The notes beneath the pieces were generated by a model, which did no database searches, had not been told where the DNA came from, and saw only the letters and a program-made list of their open reading frames with translations. 64,000 bases of DNA from JANQPX01 sp965204405 (GTDB lineage Bacteria; Pseudomonadota; Alphaproteobacteria; Geminicoccales; Geminicoccaceae), in contig CBDBEN010000004.1 of NCBI GenBank assembly GCA_965204405.1, forward strand, positions 806,001-870,000. The letters run 5' to 3'. How positions within the stretch are numbered: position 1 is the stretch's first letter; each line of letters opens with the position of its first letter. Shown here piece by piece: positions 1-8,223 of this stretch. A program made the position numbers and the translations under genes.

Positions 1-1
1 A

Positions 2-499
2 CAGTGGCAGGACGTCTATATTTCGATGATGGGACCGATGTATGGTTTACTAATGACCATTGTTTTCTATTTAATGTATTTGGTGTCTGGAAGTGATTTC
101 CTCGGGCTTGTCGCTGCCGTTAGCGGTTTGGTGAATATATTTAATTTATTGCCAATCTATCCACTAGATGGTGGGCGGGTGTTGAAATCGATTGCCGTTT
201 CAATGAATAAATTAGGAGGTTTGTTGTTCCTTCTTGCATTTTCTTTAGCTGGTTTTTTTCTATCCATAGAAATTGGGTTGCATTTTTTTTCGGTGATAAT
301 CGTTCTGGGGGCGGTTGATACGTTTGCCAACCTAGGCGACTCTAGCCGTGAAAACCTACTGCCACTAACGCCCTATGGAATGATCTTCTCCCTGATTTGG
401 CACCTGTCTGCCATCTCCGCTTTTCTCCTAGTGATTTACGGGATTGCTCAAAGCGGCGTTCTTGGCTCGGAGTTCGTAACCAAGATTCTAGAATCTTGA
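2..499 (+). CDS. Site-2-type (M50) membrane metalloprotease, C-terminal part
   Basis: The reading frame is open from the left edge, so the N-terminus, and with it the expected HExxH zinc motif, lies outside the window. What remains is about 165 residues of mostly hydrophobic sequence. It contains NLLPIYPLDGGRV, the conserved N-x-x-P...DGG motif of M50 site-2 proteases, whose Asp is the third zinc ligand. Several membrane helices flank it. M50 proteins cut substrates within or near the membrane, often releasing anti-sigma factors. Base composition is more AT-rich than the bulk of the window. No partner gene follows closely, so no substrate is suggested. Family call is good; the role is unknown. 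Confidence 0.75.
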   Translation, partial: QWQDVYISMMGPMYGLLMTIVFYLMYLVSGSDFLGLVAAVSGLVNIFNLLPIYPLDGGRVLKSIAVSMNKLGGLLFLLAFSLAGFFLSIEIGLHFFSVIIVLGAVDTFANLGDSSRENLLPLTPYGMIFSLIWHLSAISAFLLVIYGIAQSGVLGSEFVTKILES

Positions 500-610
500 A
501 TGGCTCCTTCTGGCACGGTTTACGCATTGCGCCGAGCTTGGCTTGCGTCAGCAAAGCGGCGGTTACCCTCCGTAGTGGGCCAAGATCGCCTGTCGTGTCC
601 GCACCTGTTA

Positions 611-660
611 GGCGAAGCTGACCTGCTCGAGCGACCACGGGGAGGCGGAGCATGACCCGA
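611..660 (+). repeat. 50-bp degenerate direct repeat, copy 1
   Basis: This stretch begins GGCGAAGCTGACCTG and contains CACGGGGAGGC. It matches 1781-1830 at roughly 80 to 85 percent by eye. Neither copy lies in a convincing gene. They look like decayed remnants of a shared, once longer sequence. Confidence 0.5.
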
Positions 661-786
661 ATAAGACCCAAGGATGGATGGCGGTGGGCTAAAGTTTAGA
701 TGATTTTCCTAAGTCATGGTAGTTCGCGGCAGGTGCGATCTGATCGACCATCAACATAGAGAATCGACTCTCTTGCCTGGTCAATG

Positions 787-1326
787 TCATCTCTGGCAAT
801 CAACACTTATCATTTTTTCACTTCTTTTGCTGCCTGTACCATCCGCCCTTTGTACGCGTGCATATACATCAGCACTGTCGACAAAACCTAAGAAGAACTT
901 TTTTCCTTCCCCGCTATCCCGCGTGACTGGCGACCCAACGACGTTGAGAGAACCCGAACAACCCAATTCCAAATGCGCAAATTGGTGATGGGAATCAGGT
1001 GTAAGCCCAACAGAATAAGTAAACTGCTCCTGAGACAGCAAGTCGTCACCGAAACGTAAGCCACCATCTTGATCTATCAAAGACACGATCGGCAATACAG
1101 TTCCGCCGCTACTATCACGAGTCACAATGGTGAAGTCTATTCTGTATCTTCCTGGCGGAAAATCTGGGCCGCTAATGTCAACACCTTCTATATCGTAGTT
1201 CTTATTCTCAGCAAGGCTACGAACTATCTTCACGCCAGCTTCGTCACAGGCACTGAAAAAAATAAGGAGACCGGCACCAAATAACAGCTTTGCTACCTTG
1301 CATCGAATCAACAGAGACGGCTGCAT
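787..1326 (-). CDS. Predicted lipoprotein, function unknown
   Basis: The product is about 179 residues with an N-terminal hydrophobic stretch ending FFSAC, a plausible lipobox with Cys near residue 27, so it is probably exported and lipid-anchored. I chose the ATG at 1326 because GGAGGG lies six to seven bases upstream; an ATG at 1332 is also in frame but too close to that site. The mature part is polar and of mixed beta-like pattern, with no motif I recognise. Base composition is low-GC compared with the core genes further right, which suggests an acquired gene. It stands alone. Confidence 0.6.
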   Translation of the reverse strand: MQPSLLIRCKVAKLLFGAGLLIFFSACDEAGVKIVRSLAENKNYDIEGVDISGPDFPPGRYRIDFTIVTRDSSGGTVLPIVSLIDQDGGLRFGDDLLSQEQFTYSVGLTPDSHHQFAHLELGCSGSLNVVGSPVTRDSGEGKKFFLGFVDSADVYARVQRADGTGSKRSEKMISVDCQR

Positions 1327-1937
1327 TCTCATTCCCTCCGCGTAATTCTATATCGCATGTTCTGGGCGGCCCTTCGCGCTGAGCCTCTTTAAAAACAGTT
1401 CTCAATTATTTCATTTTAGAACTCATGGCTCTCGTACCAGCGCATCTACCTTCAACCAGCCCGATATGAAATCCTTTCCAACTTCCATCATACTCTAAGA
1501 TTGACCTACCGGGTCAACTCCTGGCGTTTTCCGCAAGTCCCATGCAGCAGCGCCGCAGGCTACCAAAGGCGGCGTTGGTAACCGCCCCGAGAATCAGCAT
1601 GCCAAGGTGCTGACAACAAAGCGCCCATTCAGAGACGTACCCCATCATGCGCAAGGAAAATGTTCCCTTGGGCAGTTCCTGGCACAGGCCTTCCGCTACG
1701 CGTAGGCTCGACTAGCGTCAGGAATCTGGCGGAGAGCCCCCACTACGAGCAAAGATTACCTGGAATGACCGCTGCTGCTGGGCGAAGCTGACCTGCCCGA
1801 ACGAGCACGGGGAGGCAAGGGTTGACCCAAACTTGACATAGCGCGATCCTTCAGACCTTGCCTTCCTCTCGTAACGCTCAAGCTTGTCATTAAGGAGCGG
1901 CACGCTAAGAACGCCGGCCAAAATCAGGGAGAAAAAT
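1327..1937. other. Gene-poor stretch, likely degenerate
   Basis: No open frame here has coding character. The stretch carries the second copy of the 50-bp repeat and scattered similarity to the 530-660 region, consistent with eroded sequence. The last part must hold the promoter of the small membrane gene that follows; I see no clear -35/-10 pair. Confidence 0.5.
1781..1830 (+). repeat. 50-bp degenerate direct repeat, copy 2
   Basis: Second copy of the sequence at 611-660, in the same orientation. Differences are scattered single-base changes rather than one block, so the duplication is old. Confidence 0.5.
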
Positions 1938-2066
1938 ATGCTTCAAGATAAGCGTCTCGTGTACGTCGTTGCGGCGGTTGTCGTCATTCTGGTCATTGGT
2001 TATGCAGGCGGTTGGTTTAGCGGAAGCGAACCTGAGCCAGCTCAGCAAGAAGAAACCACCAATTAG
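1938..2066 (+). CDS. Small single-pass membrane protein, 42 aa
   Basis: ATG at 1938 follows a purine-rich AGGGAGAAAA ribosome site. The 42-residue product has a short basic N-terminus (MLQDKR), one long helix-forming hydrophobic segment at about residues 8 to 28, and an acidic, Glu/Pro/Gln-rich tail. Positive-inside would place the N-terminus in the cytoplasm and the acidic tail outside. A longer frame from 1884 exists but lacks a ribosome site and hydrophobic logic. The compact layout makes this a believable gene. No function is known to me. Confidence 0.6.
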   Translation: MLQDKRLVYVVAAVVVILVIGYAGGWFSGSEPEPAQQEETTN

Positions 2067-2255
2067 ATCGGAATTGCTGAACTGCGGCTTCTAAGCGTCG
2101 AACTTGATCGCTCGCTGCGGATCTGGCCTCTAGCATCAGGCAGAACTCTGCCGGAAAGCAGGCATTCCGAGCGGGCTCCTCGTGGTGATGTTTGACCGAA
2201 TGGGTCATAAGCTTGACAACAAGCAGATCAGTAAAGATTGGGACTGATGATTGGC

Positions 2256-2789
2256 TCATTCATTGGCATTGCGGAGGCGAATTCGGCTGATGTGGAACGA
2301 GGTCGACCTGGCGTCTCTGAGGGCGCTGAGACTCGGTAGCGGCCTGGTCTCGACGCCAGCGTCTTCGAGGCTCGCCAGGAGATTATCAATCATCTGGATA
2401 CTCAATGGCGAAACGGCATGCTCTGACACATGCATGCCTGCGTCATTCAGATCGATAAATGGCTGCGATGGGAACTCGTAGCGAAATAGACGGGTCTCGC
2501 TGATTCGATCCAGCCACCCCTCTTCAAAGAAGGCCACCATCGGTTTGGAGCTGTCACTCCAATAGGTCGCGATGTCCTCTTCTGAGGACTTCGGCAGTTT
2601 CCACATCACGATGCGCGGGCAATCTCTTGGGAAGAGGTAGAGAGGGCTATGAGCGGCGTCGATTGCCCAAACGAGCGGTCCATTCAGCCATTCCATCCCG
2701 GGACGACGCCGCGAAGGGACCCGCACAGGTCGTGGCTCGAACCGCGATATATGACCGTCCTTGCTGAAGTGGTAGAGACGTTGCGCCAT
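2256..2789 (-). CDS. DUF6886 family protein
   Basis: 177 residues. The N-terminus reads MAQRLYHFSKDG, followed by a FEPRPV block, a PLVWAIDAAHSPLYLFPRDCPR block and, near residue 100, an RLFRYEFP block. This arrangement is typical of the small DUF6886 family, soluble proteins of unknown function whose opening LYHFS resembles the start of ADP-ribosyltransferase-like domains. That likeness is my inference, not an established role. ATG at 2789. The gene is isolated in the accessory left end and is convergent with nothing obvious. Confidence 0.65.
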   Translation of the reverse strand: MAQRLYHFSKDGHISRFEPRPVRVPSRRRPGMEWLNGPLVWAIDAAHSPLYLFPRDCPRIVMWKLPKSSEEDIATYWSDSSKPMVAFFEEGWLDRISETRLFRYEFPSQPFIDLNDAGMHVSEHAVSPLSIQMIDNLLASLEDAGVETRPLPSLSALRDARSTSFHISRIRLRNANE

Positions 2790-2908
2790 GGATCGAGCCT
2801 ATCATCTTGCAAACGCTGCTCGCCACCTCGGCGGAAGAAAAGTGGCGGAGAGCTGCCGCGGCAACGCGTATCGCCAGTTACCGTCGTTGACCCGAAGCCG
2901 ACCTTTCA

Positions 2909-3913
2909 TCAGCTCTCGGCTGATGTTCCTGCACGCTCCAAATTGGACATGGGAAATAAGCGATGCAAACCAGTTTTTGCCAGAAACAAAGACAAGAATG
3001 AGAATAGCAAAAAGAAAACAGCCATAACGAGAGATAATACCCATAAAGCAATACCTGTTGTATTGTTGACCTTTAAACCATACAAATTTATTGAAAATAT
3101 CTCATTGGAAAACGGCACATGTTTAAGAATAAATAGGAATGCAGGAATCCAATTTGTTATATAATCAAAAATTGACAGACCAGCAAACACGTATATCGAG
3201 GCCGTCCAATCAATACGAAGGTTTATTGCTTGCAATTTATCATCACCATCACTGATGCAGTATTGCACGAGCTGAGAAAGCATAACGAAGAAAAAAATAA
3301 TGCATACGAATCGCAAGGTACGATAAATATAATCAAAAAATGGAAAGGGCAGGCCTTGTCTGTGAGCTATTATTGGCCAATCGATAGCTCCGTGAATTAG
3401 GATAGGAATGGCAATCGCGAGTGTACGAAAGCGCCAACGATATTCTGGCATAATCCAACTGAAAGCTAAAAAAATGGCCGCAATACCAGTTAGCGCTGGG
3501 TGGATAGGCAAGAATAGAAGGCGTGGAATAGCTGTATCCAACCCATATTCACCCACTTTCATCCAATTTTCGAGGGCCCCAAAACCCAAACCGATCGCGA
3601 GCGCGCAACCGACGAGTCCCAATGGTCGTTCATGAAGAGCATGGCGTCGGAGAAGCCAAAGCAAGGGAACAAGCTTAAGAAGCTCCTCGTTTGGCCCAAT
3701 CACCAGGAAGCATTTAGTTGTGACATCGAGCCATGGTCGCCCAGTTTCTAAATAGGAACCAGCGTTCACATTGATAACGCCTGCGAGGAGTGTCACGAGC
3801 GCACCTACGCCAGCGCCGATCCAGATCACTGAACCTGGATTACGAAAGAATGAGTGCCTAGTAAGCCAATATAGCAGGAATAGAGCTGGTGGAACGGTAA
3901 CAACGAAGGACAA
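2909..3913 (-). CDS. PrsW-like intramembrane metalloprotease
   Basis: 334 residues with about eight membrane helices. PrsW/CPBP-type active-site motifs are in order: EELLK near residue 96, FGALEN near 131, HPALTGIA near 158 and HGAIDW near 195. In Bacillus, PrsW makes the first cut in the anti-sigma factor RsiW; here no anti-sigma gene is adjacent. The start is a TTG at 3913, the only start-like codon after an in-frame stop, and is the weakest part of the call. The last ~130 residues form extra helices and are less conserved. Codon use is AT-rich compared with genes after 4 kb, suggesting acquisition. Confidence 0.7.
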   Translation of the reverse strand: MSFVVTVPPALFLLYWLTRHSFFRNPGSVIWIGAGVGALVTLLAGVINVNAGSYLETGRPWLDVTTKCFLVIGPNEELLKLVPLLWLLRRHALHERPLGLVGCALAIGLGFGALENWMKVGEYGLDTAIPRLLFLPIHPALTGIAAIFLAFSWIMPEYRWRFRTLAIAIPILIHGAIDWPIIAHRQGLPFPFFDYIYRTLRFVCIIFFFVMLSQLVQYCISDGDDKLQAINLRIDWTASIYVFAGLSIFDYITNWIPAFLFILKHVPFSNEIFSINLYGLKVNNTTGIALWVLSLVMAVFFLLFSFLSLFLAKTGLHRLFPMSNLERAGTSAES

Positions 3914-4092
3914 TGTTGGTCGCCGGAGCTTGAGATTTACCTACATGCTACACGTTATCGTCTTCGTCTGATATTCTTCTAGAGAACAAATTTCTAATGC
4001 CTGCTTTTGGCACTCCCAGGTCGCGAGGCTTGTGGCAGAAAAGCGCGGGAAACTTCGCATATGCCCCCCTTCATGCACTTCCGCCCTCACCT

Positions 4093-4209
4093 CTACCCCA
4101 CCACCTCAAGCGCAATCATCCCGAAGAAATACACCGCGACCGCAAAGCCTGCGATGGCCAAAACTGCCGATAGGATCTGGAACCAGTCCCACCGGCGATG
4201 TTCCGGCAC
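4093..4209 (-). CDS. Tiny membrane protein, 38 aa
   Basis: GTG at 4209 sits one base after the TGA of the preceding 39-codon gene, so translation is probably coupled. The product opens MPEHRRWDWFQ and then has a single hydrophobic helix of about 25 residues ending ALEVVG. A longer frame from ATG 4305 exists, but its first 32 codons lie entirely over the upstream small gene and encode low-complexity Ser/Pro, so I reject that start. Third gene of a presumed operon with the acyltransferase; role unknown. Confidence 0.55.
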   Translation of the reverse strand: MPEHRRWDWFQILSAVLAIAGFAVAVYFFGMIALEVVG

Positions 4210-4210
4210 G

Positions 4211-4330
4211 TCACCGCCTTCGTTTTGCCAAGGTGCCGTCGATAACGGCGTCGACGAACCAGATGACGATGGCGAAGGGGATGCCGCCTGCGATGAGAGC
4301 GGCAATCATGCCGAGCGTGAAAGGTCCCAT
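4211..4330 (-). CDS. Tiny membrane protein, 39 aa
   Basis: ATG at 4330 is three bases after the acyltransferase stop, with GAGCG just upstream. The 39 residues are MGPFTLGMIAALIAGG, then a second hydrophobic run with IVIWFVDAVIDGTL and a basic AKRRR end, so it should span the membrane once with a cytoplasmic basic tail. Its TGA is followed immediately by the GTG of another small gene. Too short for standard gene callers. Context suggests an accessory to the acyltransferase, which is inference. Confidence 0.55.
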   Translation of the reverse strand: MGPFTLGMIAALIAGGIPFAIVIWFVDAVIDGTLAKRRR

Positions 4331-4333
4331 GGC

Positions 4334-5455
4334 TCACGCTCCCTTCAGCAAAGAGGAAGCGCGGCGGCAAGGCATCGGCCGCTTGCCGATCCTGATCATG
4401 GGCTGCTCGATGAACCTGTAGCAGGCCCAGGAGGCGAGAAGCGCCAAAGCGAGGGATGGTAGCCAGGATTGCCAGTCATGCGGCCCCCAGGGCAGGAACG
4501 ACGCCGCAAGGTGGTTCATGGCTGTGTGCAGCAAGTAGAGGCTGAAGCTGATTTGGCCGATGAAGATCATGGGACGGCAATTGAGCACCCATCGAGCGAG
4601 ACCGATGAGATGGCCAGGCTTGGCGTAGAGAATGCCGGCCAGAGCAAAGGCACAGACGAGGGGTTGCAGGGTGAACTTGATCGTGTCGCGGAAGGCGGAC
4701 ACGTCGCCATAGGCCTTGATGATCACCATCAACGCCAATGCCGCAAAGATCATCCAAATCCCGGCGTAGCGCTTGAGCAGCTCGCCGCGGGCCATCACGG
4801 CCACGATGCAGCCGAAGAGGATGCTGTCCATCCGGGTTTCGCTGGATCGGTAGATGCGCTCCCTCATGAAGCTGTCATCGAGGTCAAGCGTCAGGACGTA
4901 GCCAGTGCGGATAACGAGGCAAGCCAGGCATAGAGCAAGGAGAACGCGGACAACCGGGCGTCCAGTCGATACCAGCCATAGAAGCAGCGCCGGGAACAGG
5001 AGGTAGAAATGCTCCTCGACTGCCAAACTCCAGTGCTGGCCTAGCGGTCCCTGGAACTGGCTCCAGTTCAGATTGTAGTTTTGCAGGAAGAAGAGGGAGG
5101 CAAGCGCTTTCCTGGCGTCGATCCAGTCTTTCCCGACGTGCCCCTCTATCAGCGCGACGACAATCAGCGTCGTGACGATGGCTGGCATCAGACGGAAAAA
5201 CCGCCGTCTGTAGAAGGCGAGCAGATCGATGCTGCCTGTCCGGTCGAACTCTCGAAGCAGGAGGTGGGTGATCAGGAAGCCTGAAATAGCAAAGAACAGC
5301 GTGACGCCAAAGCCGCCTGGAATGCCGTCGATCTTGGTGATGTGAGAAGCAACGACGATCGAGATCGCTACCGCGCGCAAACCGTCGAGGGAATGGATGC
5401 GAGCCGGCGGCGGCCCAAAGGGAACCGGGGACAGGTCAGATTGTGGGGTAAGCAT
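4334..5455 (-). CDS. Acyltransferase 3 family membrane protein (OafA/YrhL-like)
   Basis: 373 residues, around ten membrane helices. The N-terminus has the family opening IHSLDGLRAVAISIVVASH, with the conserved His after the RA-x motif, and the block FYRRRFFRLMPA near residue 85, then QHWSLAVEEHFYLLFP near 140. This family transfers acetyl or other acyl groups onto lipopolysaccharide O-antigen, exopolysaccharide or peptidoglycan. No glycan biosynthesis genes are nearby to fix the acceptor. Two tiny membrane genes follow in what looks like one transcript. The length is shorter than OafA fusions with an SGNH domain, so this is the membrane part alone. Confidence 0.88.
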   Translation of the reverse strand: MLTPQSDLSPVPFGPPPARIHSLDGLRAVAISIVVASHITKIDGIPGGFGVTLFFAISGFLITHLLLREFDRTGSIDLLAFYRRRFFRLMPAIVTTLIVVALIEGHVGKDWIDARKALASLFFLQNYNLNWSQFQGPLGQHWSLAVEEHFYLLFPALLLWLVSTGRPVVRVLLALCLACLVIRTGYVLTLDLDDSFMRERIYRSSETRMDSILFGCIVAVMARGELLKRYAGIWMIFAALALMVIIKAYGDVSAFRDTIKFTLQPLVCAFALAGILYAKPGHLIGLARWVLNCRPMIFIGQISFSLYLLHTAMNHLAASFLPWGPHDWQSWLPSLALALLASWACYRFIEQPMIRIGKRPMPCRRASSLLKGA

Positions 5456-5569
5456 TGCAACGCTCCAGTTGGAACGCTGCCTGAAATCAATTTGATGACT
5501 ATACGGTGACTAAAGCAAGAATCTTACCTCAGCCCAGTCATCAAAATTCACCTAACCTATTGAAAAGTT

Positions 5570-5645
5570 TGGTACGCGCGCCCGGACTCGAACCGGGAAC
5601 CCGCTGATTAAAAGTCAGCTGCTCTGCCAATTGAGCTACGCGCGC
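5570..5645 (-). tRNA. tRNA-Lys (UUU)
   Basis: Read on the minus strand, 76 nt. A seven-base acceptor stem starts GCGCGCG and pairs with CGCGCGU near the 3' end. The D-arm contains AGCTCAATTGGCAGAGC. The anticodon stem GCTGA/TCAGC encloses loop CTTTTAA with anticodon TTT, and the T-arm holds GGTTCGAGTCC. The discriminator is A and the CCA end is encoded (5570-5572 on the plus strand read TGG). Confidence 0.97.
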
Positions 5646-5724
5646 TGAAATTGCTTGGCTTGCGCGATCATCAACATTCGGACGCCGAGGTCAAGATCGG
5701 GTTTTCTATTCCGTGTTCTTGACC

Positions 5725-6849
5725 CTATGCCATGGCGTCGCAGCATTGCCGCTCCGCTTCGAATTGGGCTTGGAAAGCGCTGAACGAACCTTCCCGGATG
5801 GCTTTGCGCATATCGCTTACAAGCAGCTGATAGTAGTACAGATTATGCCAAGTCAGCAGGATTGAGCCAAGAATTTCCTTCGCCTTGGTTAGATGGTGCA
5901 GATAAGCGCGGCTGTGGTTCCGGCAGGCGGGGCAGCCGCAGGCAGGATCGATCGGGGCGGGATCTTCAGCATGACGGGCATTGCGCATGTTGAGGAAGCC
6001 TTGCCGGGTCCAGGCTTGCGCCGTGCGGCCGGAGCGGGTCGGCAGGACACAGTCGAACATGTCGATGCCGCGCGCCACCGCACCCACCAAATCCTCCGGT
6101 TTGCCGACCCCCATGAGATAACGGGGACGATTGCTCGGAAGCAGCGGGTCGCAGACGTCGATCATCTCGAACATGACGTCCTGCGGCTCGCCGACCGCAA
6201 GGCCGCCAATAGCATAGCCGTCAAAGCCGATCTCGAGCAGGCCGTTGGCCGACTGCTCGCGCAGCGCAGGATTCATGCCACCCTGGACGATGCCGAAAAG
6301 CCCATAGCCGCCGCGTGCCCTGAAGGCGCTTTTCGACCTTTCTGCCCAGAGCATGGAACGCTGCAACGCCGTCATCACCTCGTCTTCGGCGGAGTCGGCC
6401 GGCACGCACTGATCCAGCACCATGGTAATCGTCGAATCCAAAAGGTCCTGGATTTCGATCGAACGTTCGGGCGTGAGTTCGAACCGCCGTCCATCCAAAT
6501 GGGAGGCAAAAGTCACGGCGTGATCGTCGATGTTGCGCAGTCCTTGGAGCGACATCACTTGAAATCCGCCAGAATCGGTCAGGATCGGGCCCGGCCAGTC
6601 CATGAACTTGTGGAGGCCGCCAAGCTTGGCGATACGCTCGGCGCCAGGGCGGATCATCAGGTGATAGGTGTTGCCGAGCACCACCTCAGCACCGGTCGCA
6701 CGCACCATGTCCGCTGTCATCGCTTTAACCGTCGCCGCCGTGCCCACAGGCATGAAGGCAGGGGTCTCGACAGTGCCGTGGGCCGTGTGCAGGCGTCCGC
6801 TCCTCGCCCTTCCGTCAGTCGCCAGGAGATCGAAGCCGAAATTGGTCAT
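5725..6849 (-). CDS. tgt: Queuine tRNA-ribosyltransferase
   Basis: 374 residues. It exchanges guanine 34 for the queuosine precursor in tRNAs with GUN anticodons. Visible motifs are GNTYHLMIRPG, LTDSGGFQVMSL with the first catalytic Asp, FGIVQGG, GYAIGGLAVGEP, FDCVLPTRSGR with the nucleophile Asp, and the zinc site CGCPACRNHSRAYLHHL. I place the start at ATG 6849, where it overlaps the queA stop as ATGA; the frame runs upstream to 7002, but that part lies on queA and has no homology. Queuosine genes acting in sequence (Tgt inserts preQ1, QueA extends it) are expected to be co-translated like this. Confidence 0.97.
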   Translation of the reverse strand: MTNFGFDLLATDGRARSGRLHTAHGTVETPAFMPVGTAATVKAMTADMVRATGAEVVLGNTYHLMIRPGAERIAKLGGLHKFMDWPGPILTDSGGFQVMSLQGLRNIDDHAVTFASHLDGRRFELTPERSIEIQDLLDSTITMVLDQCVPADSAEDEVMTALQRSMLWAERSKSAFRARGGYGLFGIVQGGMNPALREQSANGLLEIGFDGYAIGGLAVGEPQDVMFEMIDVCDPLLPSNRPRYLMGVGKPEDLVGAVARGIDMFDCVLPTRSGRTAQAWTRQGFLNMRNARHAEDPAPIDPACGCPACRNHSRAYLHHLTKAKEILGSILLTWHNLYYYQLLVSDMRKAIREGSFSAFQAQFEAERQCCDAMA

Positions 6850-7901
6850 GGGTGCTCTGCAGCCGTGGAAGGGTGAGGGGTTAGAAGACAGGCGTCGCCA
6901 TAGGAGAAAAAACGGTAACGCTCGTGAATGGCATGATCGTAGGCGGTTTTCATCCGCTCCAGACCCGAAAAGGCGGCGACCAGCATGAACAGCGTCGAGC
7001 ATGGTAGATGGAAATTGGTCAGCAGGCGATCGACCACCTGGAAGCGATAGCCCGGCGTAATAAAGAGTTGTGTTTCGTTCTGTCCAGGTTGGAGCCGCCC
7101 GCCCGCGGATGCCGCCGCTTCGAGAGTGCGAAGCACGGTTGTCCCGCAGGCCACGATGCGCCCTCCCCTTTCCTTGGTTTTTCGAACAGCCTCGATCGTG
7201 TCGGGACCCAGCTGATAACGTTCGCCGTGCATGACATGCCCCTCGGTCGTCTCGGAACGCACCGGCAGGAAGGTACCAGCGCCGACATGAAGGGTGACGA
7301 AAGCATGATCGATCTTTTGATCCTCTAGAGCCGAGAGAAGGGCTGGCGTGAAATGCAGGGATGCCGTCGGCGCCGCGACCGCACCGTCTTCGCGCGCAAA
7401 CATCGTTTGATAGTCGATATCGTCGATCGTGTCCCCGGTCCTAGGCCTTGAAATATAGGGGGGCAGCGGCATGCGGCCGTAGCGCTTCAAAAGATCGATA
7501 AGGCGGGAGCCACTCGTCGAAAAACGGAGCGTCACCTCGCCATGCTCGCCCCGCTCGACCACGTGAGCCTGGAGGTCGTCCGCAAAGTCCAGGCGATCCC
7601 CGAGCCGGCATTTTCGTGCAGGCCTGGCAAAGACCCGCCAGCGATCTTCGTCGACGGGCTGGTGCAGCGTCACTTCGATGCCGGCTTCCCCGCGGCGCCC
7701 CGAAAGGCGTGCCGGTAGAACGCGCGTGTCGTTGAAGATCAGAAGATCGCCGGGCCGAAGAAGACCGGGCAGATCCGAGACATGATGATCCGAAAGCTGC
7801 GCCGGCTCGACATTGAGCAACCGGGCACGATCCCTCGGCCGCGCCGGGCGTTGCGCGATCAACTCTTTGGGAAGCTCGAAATCGAAGGCCGAAACCTGCA
7901 A
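6846..7901 (-). CDS. queA: tRNA preQ1(34) S-adenosylmethionine ribosyltransferase-isomerase
   Basis: 351 residues. QueA moves ribosyl from SAM to preQ1-34 in tRNA, forming epoxyqueuosine. It starts MQVSAFDFELPKELIAQRP, the typical N-terminus, and contains LLIFNDTRVLPARL, the YGRMPLPPYI block, DGAVAAPTASLHFT, HVGAGTF-PV, and near the end TNFHLPCSTLFMLVAAF. Full family length. Its TGA overlaps the tgt start by four bases. Upstream, 320 bases separate it from the divergent moxR operon. Confidence 0.97.
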   Translation of the reverse strand: MQVSAFDFELPKELIAQRPARPRDRARLLNVEPAQLSDHHVSDLPGLLRPGDLLIFNDTRVLPARLSGRRGEAGIEVTLHQPVDEDRWRVFARPARKCRLGDRLDFADDLQAHVVERGEHGEVTLRFSTSGSRLIDLLKRYGRMPLPPYISRPRTGDTIDDIDYQTMFAREDGAVAAPTASLHFTPALLSALEDQKIDHAFVTLHVGAGTFLPVRSETTEGHVMHGERYQLGPDTIEAVRKTKERGGRIVACGTTVLRTLEAAASAGGRLQPGQNETQLFITPGYRFQVVDRLLTNFHLPCSTLFMLVAAFSGLERMKTAYDHAIHERYRFFSYGDACLLTPHPSTAAEHP

Positions 7902-8223
7902 CGGCGCCTTGTCCTCTCCATAGTTTAACGGCAGATCGAGACGATCCGTTTAGGCCTAACCCGACCATCCGATATTGTCACGGTACGCGGTTGGGTGGGG
8001 CGTGGGCTGGGGCCGATCGGACCAAACGACACTCTCCTTATCGCCGACCTGTTTCCAACGTTCGATCATCCGGGTCAAGCGATGTCGGCATCAGAATGAT
8101 AAAACCAATCCCTTGCAGAACGCGCAAAAACCTCTCTAAACTGATGATCAATCAAGGACGTCTTGGTCAGTGCGCGTGAGCTGCCTGGCCTGTCTTAACA
8201 AGAACGGCCATGATGGGGAGTGC
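7902..8223. other. Divergent intergenic region, queA / moxR operon
   Basis: About 320 bases between two divergent operons. No gene is supported. It must contain both promoters, but I cannot pick a convincing -35/-10 pair. The final GATGGGGAGTGC supplies the moxR ribosome site. Confidence 0.5.

Noticed and set aside
342..671. 109-codon minus-strand frame at the left end
   Set aside because: Overlaps the end of the M50 gene, is rich in Arg/Ser without pattern, and has no ribosome site.
5893..6876. 327-codon plus-strand frame opposite tgt
   Set aside because: Antisense to a clear tgt with all catalytic motifs; composition is that of a GC-driven shadow.
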